From contig JALHPU010000019.1 in the NCBI GenBank assembly GCA_022842325.1, positions 1 to 64,000 of the forward strand: DNA of 64,000 nt. The letters run 5' to 3'. Source of the stretch: Sulfuritalea sp. (lineage in GTDB: Bacteria; Pseudomonadota; Gammaproteobacteria; Burkholderiales; Rhodocyclaceae). Below, one piece after another: positions 16,751-23,759 of the stretch. Under the pieces are notes generated by a model. The model saw only the letters and a list, made by a program, of their open reading frames with translations, searched no databases and was not told the origin of the DNA. Positions within the stretch are counted from its first letter, which is position 1. Each line of letters opens with the position of its first letter. Both the position numbers and the translations under genes were made by a program.

Positions 16751-17815
16751 TCAGTGCCGATGGCGATGGTGGCTGTCCGGAAAATGCGCATGCTCGTGGC
16801 GCAGCGGCGCATGCGTGTGCGGATGGGCGTGGGGCTCCGTGCCATCCCAGGCAGGGTCGTGATCGTGCCGATGGTGCTCATCATGGACGTGCAGGTGTTC
16901 GTGACCCAGCGCGGGATGTTCATGCGCGTGCTCATGGCGTTCCGTGAGGTGCAGCCAGACGCCGACCGCCATCAGGGCGCCGGCCAGCAGCAGCGGCAAG
17001 GTCACCGCCTCACCCAGCGCAATCGCTACCCCCGCACCGAAGAAGGGCGCCACCGAAAAATAGGCGCCGGTGCGCGCGGTGCCCAGATGGCGCAGACCGA
17101 CGACGAACAGGGCGAGGCTGACGCCATAGGCCAGAAAACCCACTGCCATGGCCGCGACCAGGGTCGGTGTCGAGGGCAGGCTCGCACCCAGCCAGAAGGC
17201 CAGCGCCAGGTTCACGGTGCCCGCCGTCAGACCCTTGACCGCGGCGATCCAGGTGGCGTCGCGCAGCGCCAGCCTGCGCGTCAGGTTGTTATCGACGCCC
17301 CAGGCCAGGCAGGCGCCCAGTACCGTCAGCGTCGGCACCCATCCGGCGAAGCGGGCCTCCCCGGGCCAGCTCAGGACCAGGGCACCGGCGACGATGGCGA
17401 CCATGCCCAGCGCAATGCGATGATCGACGTTTTCCCGGAAGACGAACCAGGCCAGCAGCGCGGTGAATACCCCCTCGGCATTAAGCAGCAGCGACGCATC
17501 CGCCGCCGGCATACCGGCCAGGCCGAGCATCAGCAATACCGGCGCCAGCACGCCGCCGGCAAGGATGGCGCCGGCCAGCCACGGCGCTTCGTCGCGCGCC
17601 AGGCGCACCCGTGGAGCGCGGCGCAGGAGGCGATAGATCAGCAGACCGAGGCCCGAGCCCAGATACAGCAGGCCCGCCAGCAACCAGGGGCCGACATCGT
17701 GCAGCAGCAGCTTGGCCAGCGGCGTGCCGGCGCCGAACAGCAGTGCCGCACCGAGCGCCGCCGGCACACCGGCCTGCCGCAGTCCCCTGATTGCGTTCAT
17801 CAATCCATGCTCCAT
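16751..17815 (-). CDS. EamA/DMT-family transporter with histidine-rich C-terminal tail
   Basis: 354 residues with about ten membrane spans and the two EamA repeats (for example LLFGAGTPLAKLLL and LNAEGVFTALLAWFVFREN). After the last span, the final 55 residues are packed with His (HEHAHEH, HDEHHRHDHD, HAHPHTHAP), ending HHRHRH. Such tails bind Ni, Zn or Co, so a metal ion or metal-sensing role is plausible. The ATG at 17815 has GGTGGAG nine bases upstream; the longer frame starts at a GTG. Convergent with the triheme gene. Confidence 0.85.
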   Translation of the reverse strand: MEHGLMNAIRGLRQAGVPAALGAALLFGAGTPLAKLLLHDVGPWLLAGLLYLGSGLGLLIYRLLRRAPRVRLARDEAPWLAGAILAGGVLAPVLLMLGLAGMPAADASLLLNAEGVFTALLAWFVFRENVDHRIALGMVAIVAGALVLSWPGEARFAGWVPTLTVLGACLAWGVDNNLTRRLALRDATWIAAVKGLTAGTVNLALAFWLGASLPSTPTLVAAMAVGFLAYGVSLALFVVGLRHLGTARTGAYFSVAPFFGAGVAIALGEAVTLPLLLAGALMAVGVWLHLTERHEHAHEHPALGHEHLHVHDEHHRHDHDPAWDGTEPHAHPHTHAPLRHEHAHFPDSHHRHRH

Positions 17816-17979
17816 GGCGTCATTCTCCACCTTCCTGTGCACATCGACGCAGAAGCCATACGGTCTGGCGCGGTGAAATCAATTGATACAAAGTAGGGGC
17901 CTGTGTGGTCAACAGAATGCCGTCAGCGGCGTTACTCTGTTTGTACGGCTCGATAGCCGATTCGCTGGAGTCACAAATA

Positions 17980-18324
17980 ATGAAAACCACTACATCCATC
18001 CTGTTCGCCGGCTCCCTGTTGCTCGCCCTGGGCGGACTGGCCCCGGTGCAGGCCGCGGTCGATGAAGCCGCGGCCCAGTCGCTGGCCAAGAAGAACGACT
18101 GCTTCAAGTGCCATGCCATCGACAAGACCAAGAAGGGCCCGTCGTACAAGAAGATCGCCGCCAAGTACAAGGAAAAGAAGCTCGACGAGAAGGAAGCCAT
18201 CAAGCAAATGACCGAGGGCAAGAAGGTCAAGCTCGAAGACGGCAGCGAGGAAGATCACAAGATCATCGAGACCAAGGACCCGAAAGCGCTGAGCAACCTG
18301 GCGCAGTGGATTCTGTCGCGCTGA
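17980..18324 (+). CDS. Monoheme class I cytochrome c (copy A)
   Basis: 114 residues. The signal peptide ends near GLAPVQAA, leaving a mature protein of about 90 residues with a single CFKCH. The Met ligand is probably in KQMTEGKK. Very basic and soluble, so a periplasmic electron shuttle of the c5/c551 kind. CTGGAG nine bases before the ATG. It shares long identical stretches with the gene at 18498, so the two arose by recent tandem duplication. A terminator lies between them. Confidence 0.9.
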   Translation: MKTTTSILFAGSLLLALGGLAPVQAAVDEAAAQSLAKKNDCFKCHAIDKTKKGPSYKKIAAKYKEKKLDEKEAIKQMTEGKKVKLEDGSEEDHKIIETKDPKALSNLAQWILSR

Positions 18325-18344
18325 AGATTCGATAGGCCGGACCT

Positions 18345-18393
18345 GGTCGGCAGCTTGCGGCGAAACGTCGCGAGCTGCCGACCATCGTTTTTT
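18345..18393 (+). terminator. Rho-independent terminator between the twin cytochrome genes
   Basis: Long stem GGTCGGCAGCT... / ...AGCTGCCGACC (18 bases per arm, two mismatches), AAA loop, then a T run. It separates copy A from copy B, so the twins are expressed independently. Confidence 0.85.
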
Positions 18394-18497
18394 GGTGTGC
18401 TGGCGCACCGAGTTCATCGCTTCATGCGTCTAGATTGAGTGCATGCCGGCAGGGCCGGTGCGCCGCAGTGGCTGCAACTCAACGCATGGAGAACGAA

Positions 18498-18839
18498 ATG
18501 AACGGTCTGGTTGTCGCCGCCCTGGCGCTCGGAACTATCGTCGCCTCACTCTCGCTGACTGCCAGTGCCGCCGTTGACGGCGCCGCCGCGCAGTCGCTGG
18601 CCAAGAAGAACGACTGCTTCAAATGCCATGCCATCGACAAGACCAAGAAGGGTCCTTCCTACAAGAAGATCGCCGCCAAATACAGGGACAAGCCCGACGG
18701 CGAAGAAAAGGCGATCAAGAACATGACCACCGGCCCCAAGGTCAAGCTCGAAGACGGCAGCGAGGAAGACCACAAGATCATCGACACCAAGGATCCGACG
18801 GAACTGAAGAACCTGGCGCAGTGGATTCTGTCGCGCTGA
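18498..18839 (+). CDS. Monoheme class I cytochrome c (copy B)
   Basis: 113 residues. Its signal peptide (MNGLVVAALALGTIVASLSLTASA) is unrelated to that of copy A. The mature domain is nearly the same: AAQSLAKKNDCFKCHAIDKT and KVKLEDGSEEDHKII are shared. The likely Met ligand is in KNMTTGPK. The divergent signal and linker suggest separate export or expression rather than simple dosage. GGAG six to seven bases before the ATG. Confidence 0.9.
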   Translation: MNGLVVAALALGTIVASLSLTASAAVDGAAAQSLAKKNDCFKCHAIDKTKKGPSYKKIAAKYRDKPDGEEKAIKNMTTGPKVKLEDGSEEDHKIIDTKDPTELKNLAQWILSR

Positions 18840-18878
18840 GGCGGGAAAGGTTCCGGGCAAGACTTGGCACCCGCTGCA

Positions 18879-19030
18879 GGGCGGACCGTAGGGCGGACCG
18901 TAGGGCCGACTTCAGTCCGCCATCCACCCCTGGCCGACTGAAGTCGGCCCTACAACGCCATCCACCCCTGGCCGACTGAAGTCGGCCCTACAACGCCATC
19001 CACCTCTGGCCGGCTGAAGCCGGCCCTACG
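18879..19030. repeat. REP-like palindromes in a 38-bp tandem array
   Basis: Three tandem 38-bp units, each holding GGCCGACTGAAGTCGGCCC (a near-perfect palindrome), preceded by short GGGCGGACCGTA repeats. The same palindrome family recurs at 19292, 23658 and 48347. It lies in the gap between copy B and imuB. Confidence 0.85.
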
Positions 19031-19038
19031 GCAAGCTC

Positions 19039-20421
19039 TCAGGCAAATATTCCGTGCAGGAACCATCCGCCGGGCGCGCGCGGGTCACGGAAAATCCATA
19101 GCCAGCGGCCGGCGCCGTCGATCGCGATGAAGTAGTCGCGGCGCGCATCGCCGCCGTCCCACCAGCCGGACTCGATGCGTTCCGGGCCGACCATTAGTGC
19201 CAACGGGCCGGCCCGTTGCGGACGGCCCTGAACTTCGCGCAAGGCTTCGGGCGGATTCAGCAGCCACAGCGGGCGCGGTGGCAGCGCCGTGCGTAGGGCG
19301 GACTTCAGTCCGCCATCACCGCCATGCCCCGCTAAAGCCGGCCCCGCAGCGATTGCGGCATGCGTACGAACGGCCACGGACTCGCGAACCGGCGCGCCGG
19401 GACCGTCCCGACTCGCCAGCTCCGGTCTATGGTCGGCATGGCAGGCCAAGGCCTGCACCGCCTGCGGCCCCAGGCGCGCGACGAGGCGGTCCATCAGTTC
19501 GGCCAGCGCTTCCTGCCGCTGCCCGCCGCCGTCGAACAGGACATGGCTGCGCGCTTCGCGCGGCACGACCTGTCGTACGCAGAGGCGCAACGCCAGCGCA
19601 GGAGCGGACAGGCTCAGCGCATCCAGCCCTTCCTTGAGTACGCGCGCGATGCGCTCCGCGCTGTGCACCGGCGCGCTGAAAGCGAGCGGCAGCACGGTGA
19701 TCACGCCATGGCCGTGATCGATCCGCCATTCGATCTCGCGCACGGCGCCATTTCGCGCTGCCAGCCAGCCGGCCAGTGCCGCGACCAGGCGGCGCGCGGC
19801 GAACAGCAGCACCGGTGCGACCTCCACCGGCGCCGGCAGTTCCAGGCCCTGCTCGAAACGCTCGGGAAAAACAAAGCCGGTTTGCGGATCGGCGATCTCA
19901 CCCAGGGCACGCGCCAGATCGATCAGGAAGGGTTTGCCGAGGCGGGCACCGAGGCTCGCACGCGGCAGGGCCAGCACGTCGCCGAGGCGGCGCAGGCCGA
20001 AGCCCTCGATACGTCGCGCCAGCGGCGCCGCCAATTGCAGCGCGGTCAGCGGCACGGCGGCGAGTGCCGCGCGCGTCGCCGCCAGGTCCGGACAAATCAC
20101 ATCGTCACCGGCCCGCGCCAGCCACAACGCGGCCAGCGGCGTGGCGGCCACCGCCAGTTGCGCGCGGATGTCCATCGCGGCGAGATCTGCGCGCACCAGG
20201 CGCAACAGCGCCGGCAGGCCGCCGAACAGGCGCAGGCTGCCGCTGATGTCGAGGCGCAGCGCCGCCGGCGCGAGATTGACCTGCGGCGTGAAGCGTCCCG
20301 CCCAGCAGGCCAGCGCCGGGGTGGGAAATGCCGCGGTCGGTGCGACCGCGGCCTCAGGCGGCGACGCGAGTTCGCCGTCGACTGTCGGCCGCGTCGGGCA
20401 GTACAGCGCCAGCCACAGCAT
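19039..20421 (-). CDS. imuB: ImuB, inactive Y-family polymerase-like protein
   Basis: 460 residues. It begins MLWLALYCPT, where active Y-family polymerases carry a catalytic Asp, so it is the non-catalytic ImuB type that bridges DnaE2 to the beta clamp and ImuA. Residues 1-190 are polymerase-like (LRLDISGSLRLFGG, FGLRRLGDVLALPRA) and about 190-330 little-finger-like. The C-terminus (WLWIFRDPRAPGGWFLHGIFA) is the usual ImuB ending. The start overlaps imuA by 68 bases. An in-frame REP doublet encodes GDGGLKSALRT at 19292-19349. The normal next gene, dnaE2, is absent here and lies 16.5 kb further on. Confidence 0.93.
   Translation of the reverse strand: MLWLALYCPTRPTVDGELASPPEAAVAPTAAFPTPALACWAGRFTPQVNLAPAALRLDISGSLRLFGGLPALLRLVRADLAAMDIRAQLAVAATPLAALWLARAGDDVICPDLAATRAALAAVPLTALQLAAPLARRIEGFGLRRLGDVLALPRASLGARLGKPFLIDLARALGEIADPQTGFVFPERFEQGLELPAPVEVAPVLLFAARRLVAALAGWLAARNGAVREIEWRIDHGHGVITVLPLAFSAPVHSAERIARVLKEGLDALSLSAPALALRLCVRQVVPREARSHVLFDGGGQRQEALAELMDRLVARLGPQAVQALACHADHRPELASRDGPGAPVRESVAVRTHAAIAAGPALAGHGGDGGLKSALRTALPPRPLWLLNPPEALREVQGRPQRAGPLALMVGPERIESGWWDGGDARRDYFIAIDGAGRWLWIFRDPRAPGGWFLHGIFA
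19292..19349. repeat. REP-like doublet inside imuB
   Basis: GTAGGGCGGACTTCAGTCC followed by a weaker inverted half ending near GCCGGCCCCGCAG. It keeps the imuB frame and adds a Gly/Ala-rich loop of about 19 residues. Confidence 0.75.
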
Positions 20422-21082
20422 GGTGAAAATCCTGTGACAAACCCGCGGGACGCCGGACGTCGAGCAGGATCGCCTGCCGCGCCGGCGGTCCGCGCCGCTT
20501 GAGCAGCGTCACCCGCAGCTGCCTGCCCGCTGCCTGCAGGTGCAGGCGCAGCGGGGCAGGCGACGCCGCAACGATGGCTGGCGCGGGACGCAAGCAGAAA
20601 GCCGCACCGCCGCCCTCGCCCGCCGCCACCTGCAGGCGGCGCAGGCTGTTGGCCGGCAGGCCGCCGCGAAACAAGCCATCGAGCCACAGCAGCGTGGCCG
20701 CCACGCCGCCGCAGCGCAGGGTTTCGACGCCGGCCCAGAGGGCATCGCGCGGGCGGCGCGGAAACACCAGGCGCAGGCCGCCGAGCCGGATCCCGGCGGC
20801 GGCCCAGGCCGGCGCGTGGGCGCCATGCGGCGGCGCGATCAGCACCACGGTCTGGCCGGCGCCGGTCAGCGCGGCCAGCGTCGGCAGCAGCAGGCCGAGT
20901 TCGCCGATGCCCTCGTGTTCCACCAGCAGTTCGGTCAATGCTCCGCGCGGCCAGCCGCCGCCAGGCAGTTCGGCATCGAGGCGGGGAAAACCGGTGGCAA
21001 GAGTCGGCGCCGGCGCCACGGCGAACGCATCGCCGCGCCGGATGTCGCCGCGCTCCAGCACCTGGGCCAGGGCGGAGTTCAT
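20354..21082 (-). CDS. imuA: ImuA, RecA/SulA-like SOS mutagenesis protein
   Basis: 242 residues of the ImuA family, a RecA-like fold (GFPRLDAELPGGGWPRGALTELLV, then LVFPRRPRDALWAGVETLRCGG) needed with ImuB and DnaE2 for damage-induced mutagenesis. It lies 19 bases after lexA and overlaps imuB, so the three form one LexA-controlled operon. The segment AVAPAPTLATG near the N-terminus matches the dispersed repeat in reverse orientation (20996-21023). Confidence 0.92.
   Translation of the reverse strand: MNSALAQVLERGDIRRGDAFAVAPAPTLATGFPRLDAELPGGGWPRGALTELLVEHEGIGELGLLLPTLAALTGAGQTVVLIAPPHGAHAPAWAAAGIRLGGLRLVFPRRPRDALWAGVETLRCGGVAATLLWLDGLFRGGLPANSLRRLQVAAGEGGGAAFCLRPAPAIVAASPAPLRLHLQAAGRQLRVTLLKRRGPPARQAILLDVRRPAGLSQDFHHAVAGAVLPDAADSRRRTRVAA
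20996..21023 (+). repeat. Dispersed VGAGDTA repeat, copy inside imuA
   Basis: GGCAAGAGTCGGCGCCGGCG core, lying antisense to imuA, which reads it as AVAPAPTLA just before the RecA-like domain. Confidence 0.65.
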
Positions 21083-21101
21083 GCGGGAATAGCCGGTCAG
21101 T

Positions 21102-21707
21102 TCAAAGCGTCCGGCCGTCGCGGATCAAGCCTACGGCGATGCCTTCGATGGTCAGCGCTTCCTTGCGTGTATTGACCAGGATGGGCGCGAAATCGCGGTT
21201 CTCGGCGATCAGTTCGACCATGGTGCCGCGCCGCTTGAAGCGCTTGACGGTGACTTCGTCGCCCAGGCGGGCGATGACGATCTGGCCATTGGACGCTTCG
21301 GAGGTGCGATGCACGGCAAGCAGGTCGCCGTCGAGGATGCCGGCCTCGATCATCGACAGGCCGCGTACGCGCAGCAGGAAATCGGCGCGCGGCGTGAATA
21401 GCGCGGGATCGAGGCGGATGTTGCCGAGGCGGTTTTCCACGGCCAAGAGCGGACTGCCGGCGGCGACGATGCCGATCAGCGGCAGGCCGAGTTGTTCCAC
21501 CAGCCGGATGCCGCGCGCCGAACCCGGCTCGAGCGTGATCGCACCCTTTTTCGCCAGCGCCCTGAGGTGGTCCTCGGCGGCATTGGGCGAGGCGAAGCCG
21601 AAGGCGCTGGCGATCTCGGCGCGCGTCGGCGGCACGCTGAAGACTTCCAGGCTGTTGCGGATGAAATCCAGAATCTCCTGCTGGCGGGGTGTCAGATCAT
21701 CGGCCAT
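21102..21707 (-). CDS. lexA: LexA repressor
   Basis: 201 residues. N-terminal winged helix (about 1-65; [16 protein letters not shown]) and C-terminal S24 peptidase-like domain. The self-cleavage site is Ala83-Gly84 (VAAGSP), the nucleophile Ser118 (GLSMIEAGI) and the general base Lys155 (VTVKRFK). It represses the SOS regulon; a perfect LexA box upstream shows autoregulation together with imuA-imuB. Confidence 0.97.
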   Translation of the reverse strand: MADDLTPRQQEILDFIRNSLEVFSVPPTRAEIASAFGFASPNAAEDHLRALAKKGAITLEPGSARGIRLVEQLGLPLIGIVAAGSPLLAVENRLGNIRLDPALFTPRADFLLRVRGLSMIEAGILDGDLLAVHRTSEASNGQIVIARLGDEVTVKRFKRRGTMVELIAENRDFAPILVNTRKEALTIEGIAVGLIRDGRTL

Positions 21708-21723
21708 GAGCGCGCTCCTGTGA

Positions 21724-21739
21724 CTGTTTTTTCGTACAG
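21724..21739 (-). promoter_or_regulatory. LexA box upstream of lexA-imuA-imuB
   Basis: CTGTTTTTTCGTACAG (plus strand) is a perfect CTGT-N8-ACAG operator, 17 bases before the lexA start. Confidence 0.92.
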
Positions 21740-21819
21740 TACAGGAAACCGCGACCGCGGTAAAGACCGCCGGCGCATTTCCTGAACCGCGAGGCGGAGG
21801 TTTATAGGATAATTGGGTT

Positions 21820-21993
21820 TGGTCGTCGGGAGAGAGTAACTCCCACCGTTACCGCCGAAGGCGCAACCCCCAGGAACCGCTCAGGCAAAAGGACCGGCGA
21901 CGCAGCACAAATCTGGAGAGCGGCAACCCATGGCAGCATCGCGGGTTGCCCGCCGACGGAGTAAATCTCTCAGGCGCCAAGGACAGATGGGGA
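21820..21993 (+). ncRNA. Tandem glycine riboswitch upstream of gcvT
   Basis: Two glycine aptamers in series. The first runs from CGTCGGGAGAGAGTAACTCC to CGCTCAGGCAAAAGGACCGG. The second runs from CTGGAGAGCGGCAACCC to TCTCTCAGGCGCCAAGGACAG. The GGAGAG...CAGGCAAAAGGAC elements are diagnostic. It lies about 50 bases before gcvT and should switch on glycine cleavage when glycine is plentiful. Confidence 0.95.
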
Positions 21994-22043
21994 CATGACG
22001 GAACTCCGTCACGCATCTTGCCGCCATCAGTCCGAGGACCGCC

Positions 22044-23219
22044 ATGCCGCTACGTACCCCGCTTTACGAATCCCACCTCGCCGCCGGCGCCAAAATGGTC
22101 GACTTCGCCGACTGGGAGATGCCCATCCATTACGGCTCGCAGGTCGAGGAACACCATGTCGTGCGACGCGATGCCGGCATGTTCGATGTCTCCCACATGT
22201 GCGCGCTGGATCTGGTCGGCCCGGATGCCACGCGCTGGCTGCGCCACCTGCTGGCCAACGACGTGGCGAAACTGACGACGCCGGGCAAGGCGCTGTATTC
22301 CTGCATGCTCGACCAGACCGGCGGCGTGATCGACGACCTGATCGTGTATTTCTTCACGCCCGAGCGCTACCGCATCGTGGTGAACGCCGGCACCGCCCCC
22401 AAGGACATCGCCTGGATGCGCGCCCAATTGACCGGCTTCAAGGCCGAGCTCATGGTCCGCCGCAAGGTCAGCGACGATGCGGTGGCGATGATCGCCCTGC
22501 AGGGCCCCGATGCGCACGAACGCCGCCGCACCGGCGTCAATGCCGTGGCGATGATCGCCGTGCAGGGCCCCCATGCGCGCGAACGCTTCTGGACGGCCTT
22601 TCCCGACAGCCGCGCGGCAACGGAGGCGCTGGAAAATTTCCAGGCCGCCGAATTTGCGTCGGTGCGCGGCGACTGGCTGATCGCCCGTACCGGCTACACC
22701 GGCGAGGACGGCTTCGAGGTCACCGTGCCGGCCGATGCCGCCCCCGGCGTCTGGGCGGCGCTGCTGGCGGCCGGCATCAAGCCCTGCGGCCTCGGTGCAC
22801 GCGACACGTTGCGGCTCGAAGCCGGCATGAATCTCTATGGCCAGGACATGGACGAGAGCATCACGCCCTACGAAGCCGGCCTCAAGTGGACGGTCGACCT
22901 GAAGGACCCTGCGCGCGACTTCATCGGCAAGCCGGCGCTGGTGGGTGCAAATGCGCGCCAGCCGCGCAACCAGTTCGCCGGCCTGTTGCTGCTCGATCGC
23001 GGCGTGTTGCGCGCCCACCAGAAAGTCATCACGCCGCAAGGTACGGGCGAAACCACCAGCGGCAGCTTCTCGCCGACCCTGAACCAGTCCATCGCACTGG
23101 CGCGCCTGCCGTTCGGCGTCGTCCTCGGCAGTGAAGTCGAAGTCGAAATCCGCGACAAGCGCCTCAAGGCGCGCGTCGTCAAACCCACATTTGTCCGTAA
23201 CGGAAATTCCCTGATCTGA
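22044..23219 (+). CDS. gcvT: Glycine cleavage system T protein (aminomethyltransferase)
   Basis: 391 residues. Transfers the aminomethyl carbon from GcvH to tetrahydrofolate. Family motifs are clear: [33 protein letters not shown] and [15 protein letters not shown]. Unusually, residues about 146-187 contain a diverged 21-residue tandem duplication ([15 protein letters not shown]... and [15 protein letters not shown]), encoded by 22479-22541 and 22542-22604. This makes it longer than most GcvT proteins. First gene of gcvT-gcvH-gcvP under the riboswitch. Confidence 0.95.
   Translation: MPLRTPLYESHLAAGAKMVDFADWEMPIHYGSQVEEHHVVRRDAGMFDVSHMCALDLVGPDATRWLRHLLANDVAKLTTPGKALYSCMLDQTGGVIDDLIVYFFTPERYRIVVNAGTAPKDIAWMRAQLTGFKAELMVRRKVSDDAVAMIALQGPDAHERRRTGVNAVAMIAVQGPHARERFWTAFPDSRAATEALENFQAAEFASVRGDWLIARTGYTGEDGFEVTVPADAAPGVWAALLAAGIKPCGLGARDTLRLEAGMNLYGQDMDESITPYEAGLKWTVDLKDPARDFIGKPALVGANARQPRNQFAGLLLLDRGVLRAHQKVITPQGTGETTSGSFSPTLNQSIALARLPFGVVLGSEVEVEIRDKRLKARVVKPTFVRNGNSLI
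22479..22604 (+). repeat. In-frame 63-bp tandem duplication inside gcvT
   Basis: Two 63-base units, each starting GCGGTGGCGATGATCGCC or GCCGTGGCGATGATCGCC. Similar at the 5' two thirds, diverged at the 3' third. Adds 21 residues without breaking the frame. Confidence 0.8.
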
Positions 23220-23230
23220 GGAGCCTGCAC

Positions 23231-23617
23231 ATGAACACCCCCGCCAACCTGAAATACGCCGCCTCGCACGAATGGGCCCGGCTCGAAGCCGACGGTACGG
23301 TCACCATCGGCATCACCGACCATGCCCAGGAAGCCCTCGGCGACATCGTCTTCCTCGAACTGCCGGCCGTCGGCCGCGTGGTCAAGGCCGGCGAGGAATG
23401 CGCGGTGGTCGAGTCGGTCAAGGCCGCCTCCGACATCTACTCGCCGGTATCTGGCGAAGTGGTGGACATCAACCAGGCAGCCGTCGATGCGCCGGAATCG
23501 GTCAACGCCGATGCCTATGCCACCTGGCTGTTCCGCATCAAGCCGGCCGCCGCCGACCAGTGCGCCACCGAAATGGCCGGCCTGCTGGCTGCCGACGCCT
23601 ACGCCGCGACGCTCTGA
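23231..23617 (+). CDS. gcvH: Glycine cleavage system H protein
   Basis: 128-residue lipoyl carrier. The attachment lysine is Lys64 in VESVKAASD. It shuttles the aminomethyl group from GcvP to GcvT. Starts 11 bases after gcvT with GAGGAG upstream. A REP doublet separates it from gcvP. Confidence 0.97.
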   Translation: MNTPANLKYAASHEWARLEADGTVTIGITDHAQEALGDIVFLELPAVGRVVKAGEECAVVESVKAASDIYSPVSGEVVDINQAAVDAPESVNADAYATWLFRIKPAAADQCATEMAGLLAADAYAATL

Positions 23618-23657
23618 TAGTAGTGCTTGCGAAATAACTGTCCCATTGTGGGGCAGA

Positions 23658-23715
23658 CTGTAGGGCGGACTTCAGTCCGCCGGTGAACGATGGCCGACTG
23701 AAGTCCGCCCTACAG
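23658..23715. repeat. REP-like doublet between gcvH and gcvP
   Basis: CTGTAGGGCGGACTTCAGTC... facing ...GACTGAAGTCCGCCCTACAG, giving a long imperfect hairpin of two inverted palindromes with a GGTGAACGATGG spacer. It could attenuate or stabilise the gcvTH/gcvP message. Confidence 0.85.
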
Positions 23716-23759
23716 CCGGTCCTGCAGTGGTCATCGAACATACAAAGCAGACCACTGAC

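Noticed and set aside
18879-19030. CRISPR array
   Set aside because: The 38-bp units are contiguous and nearly identical throughout, with no unique spacers and no cas genes. They belong to the REP family.
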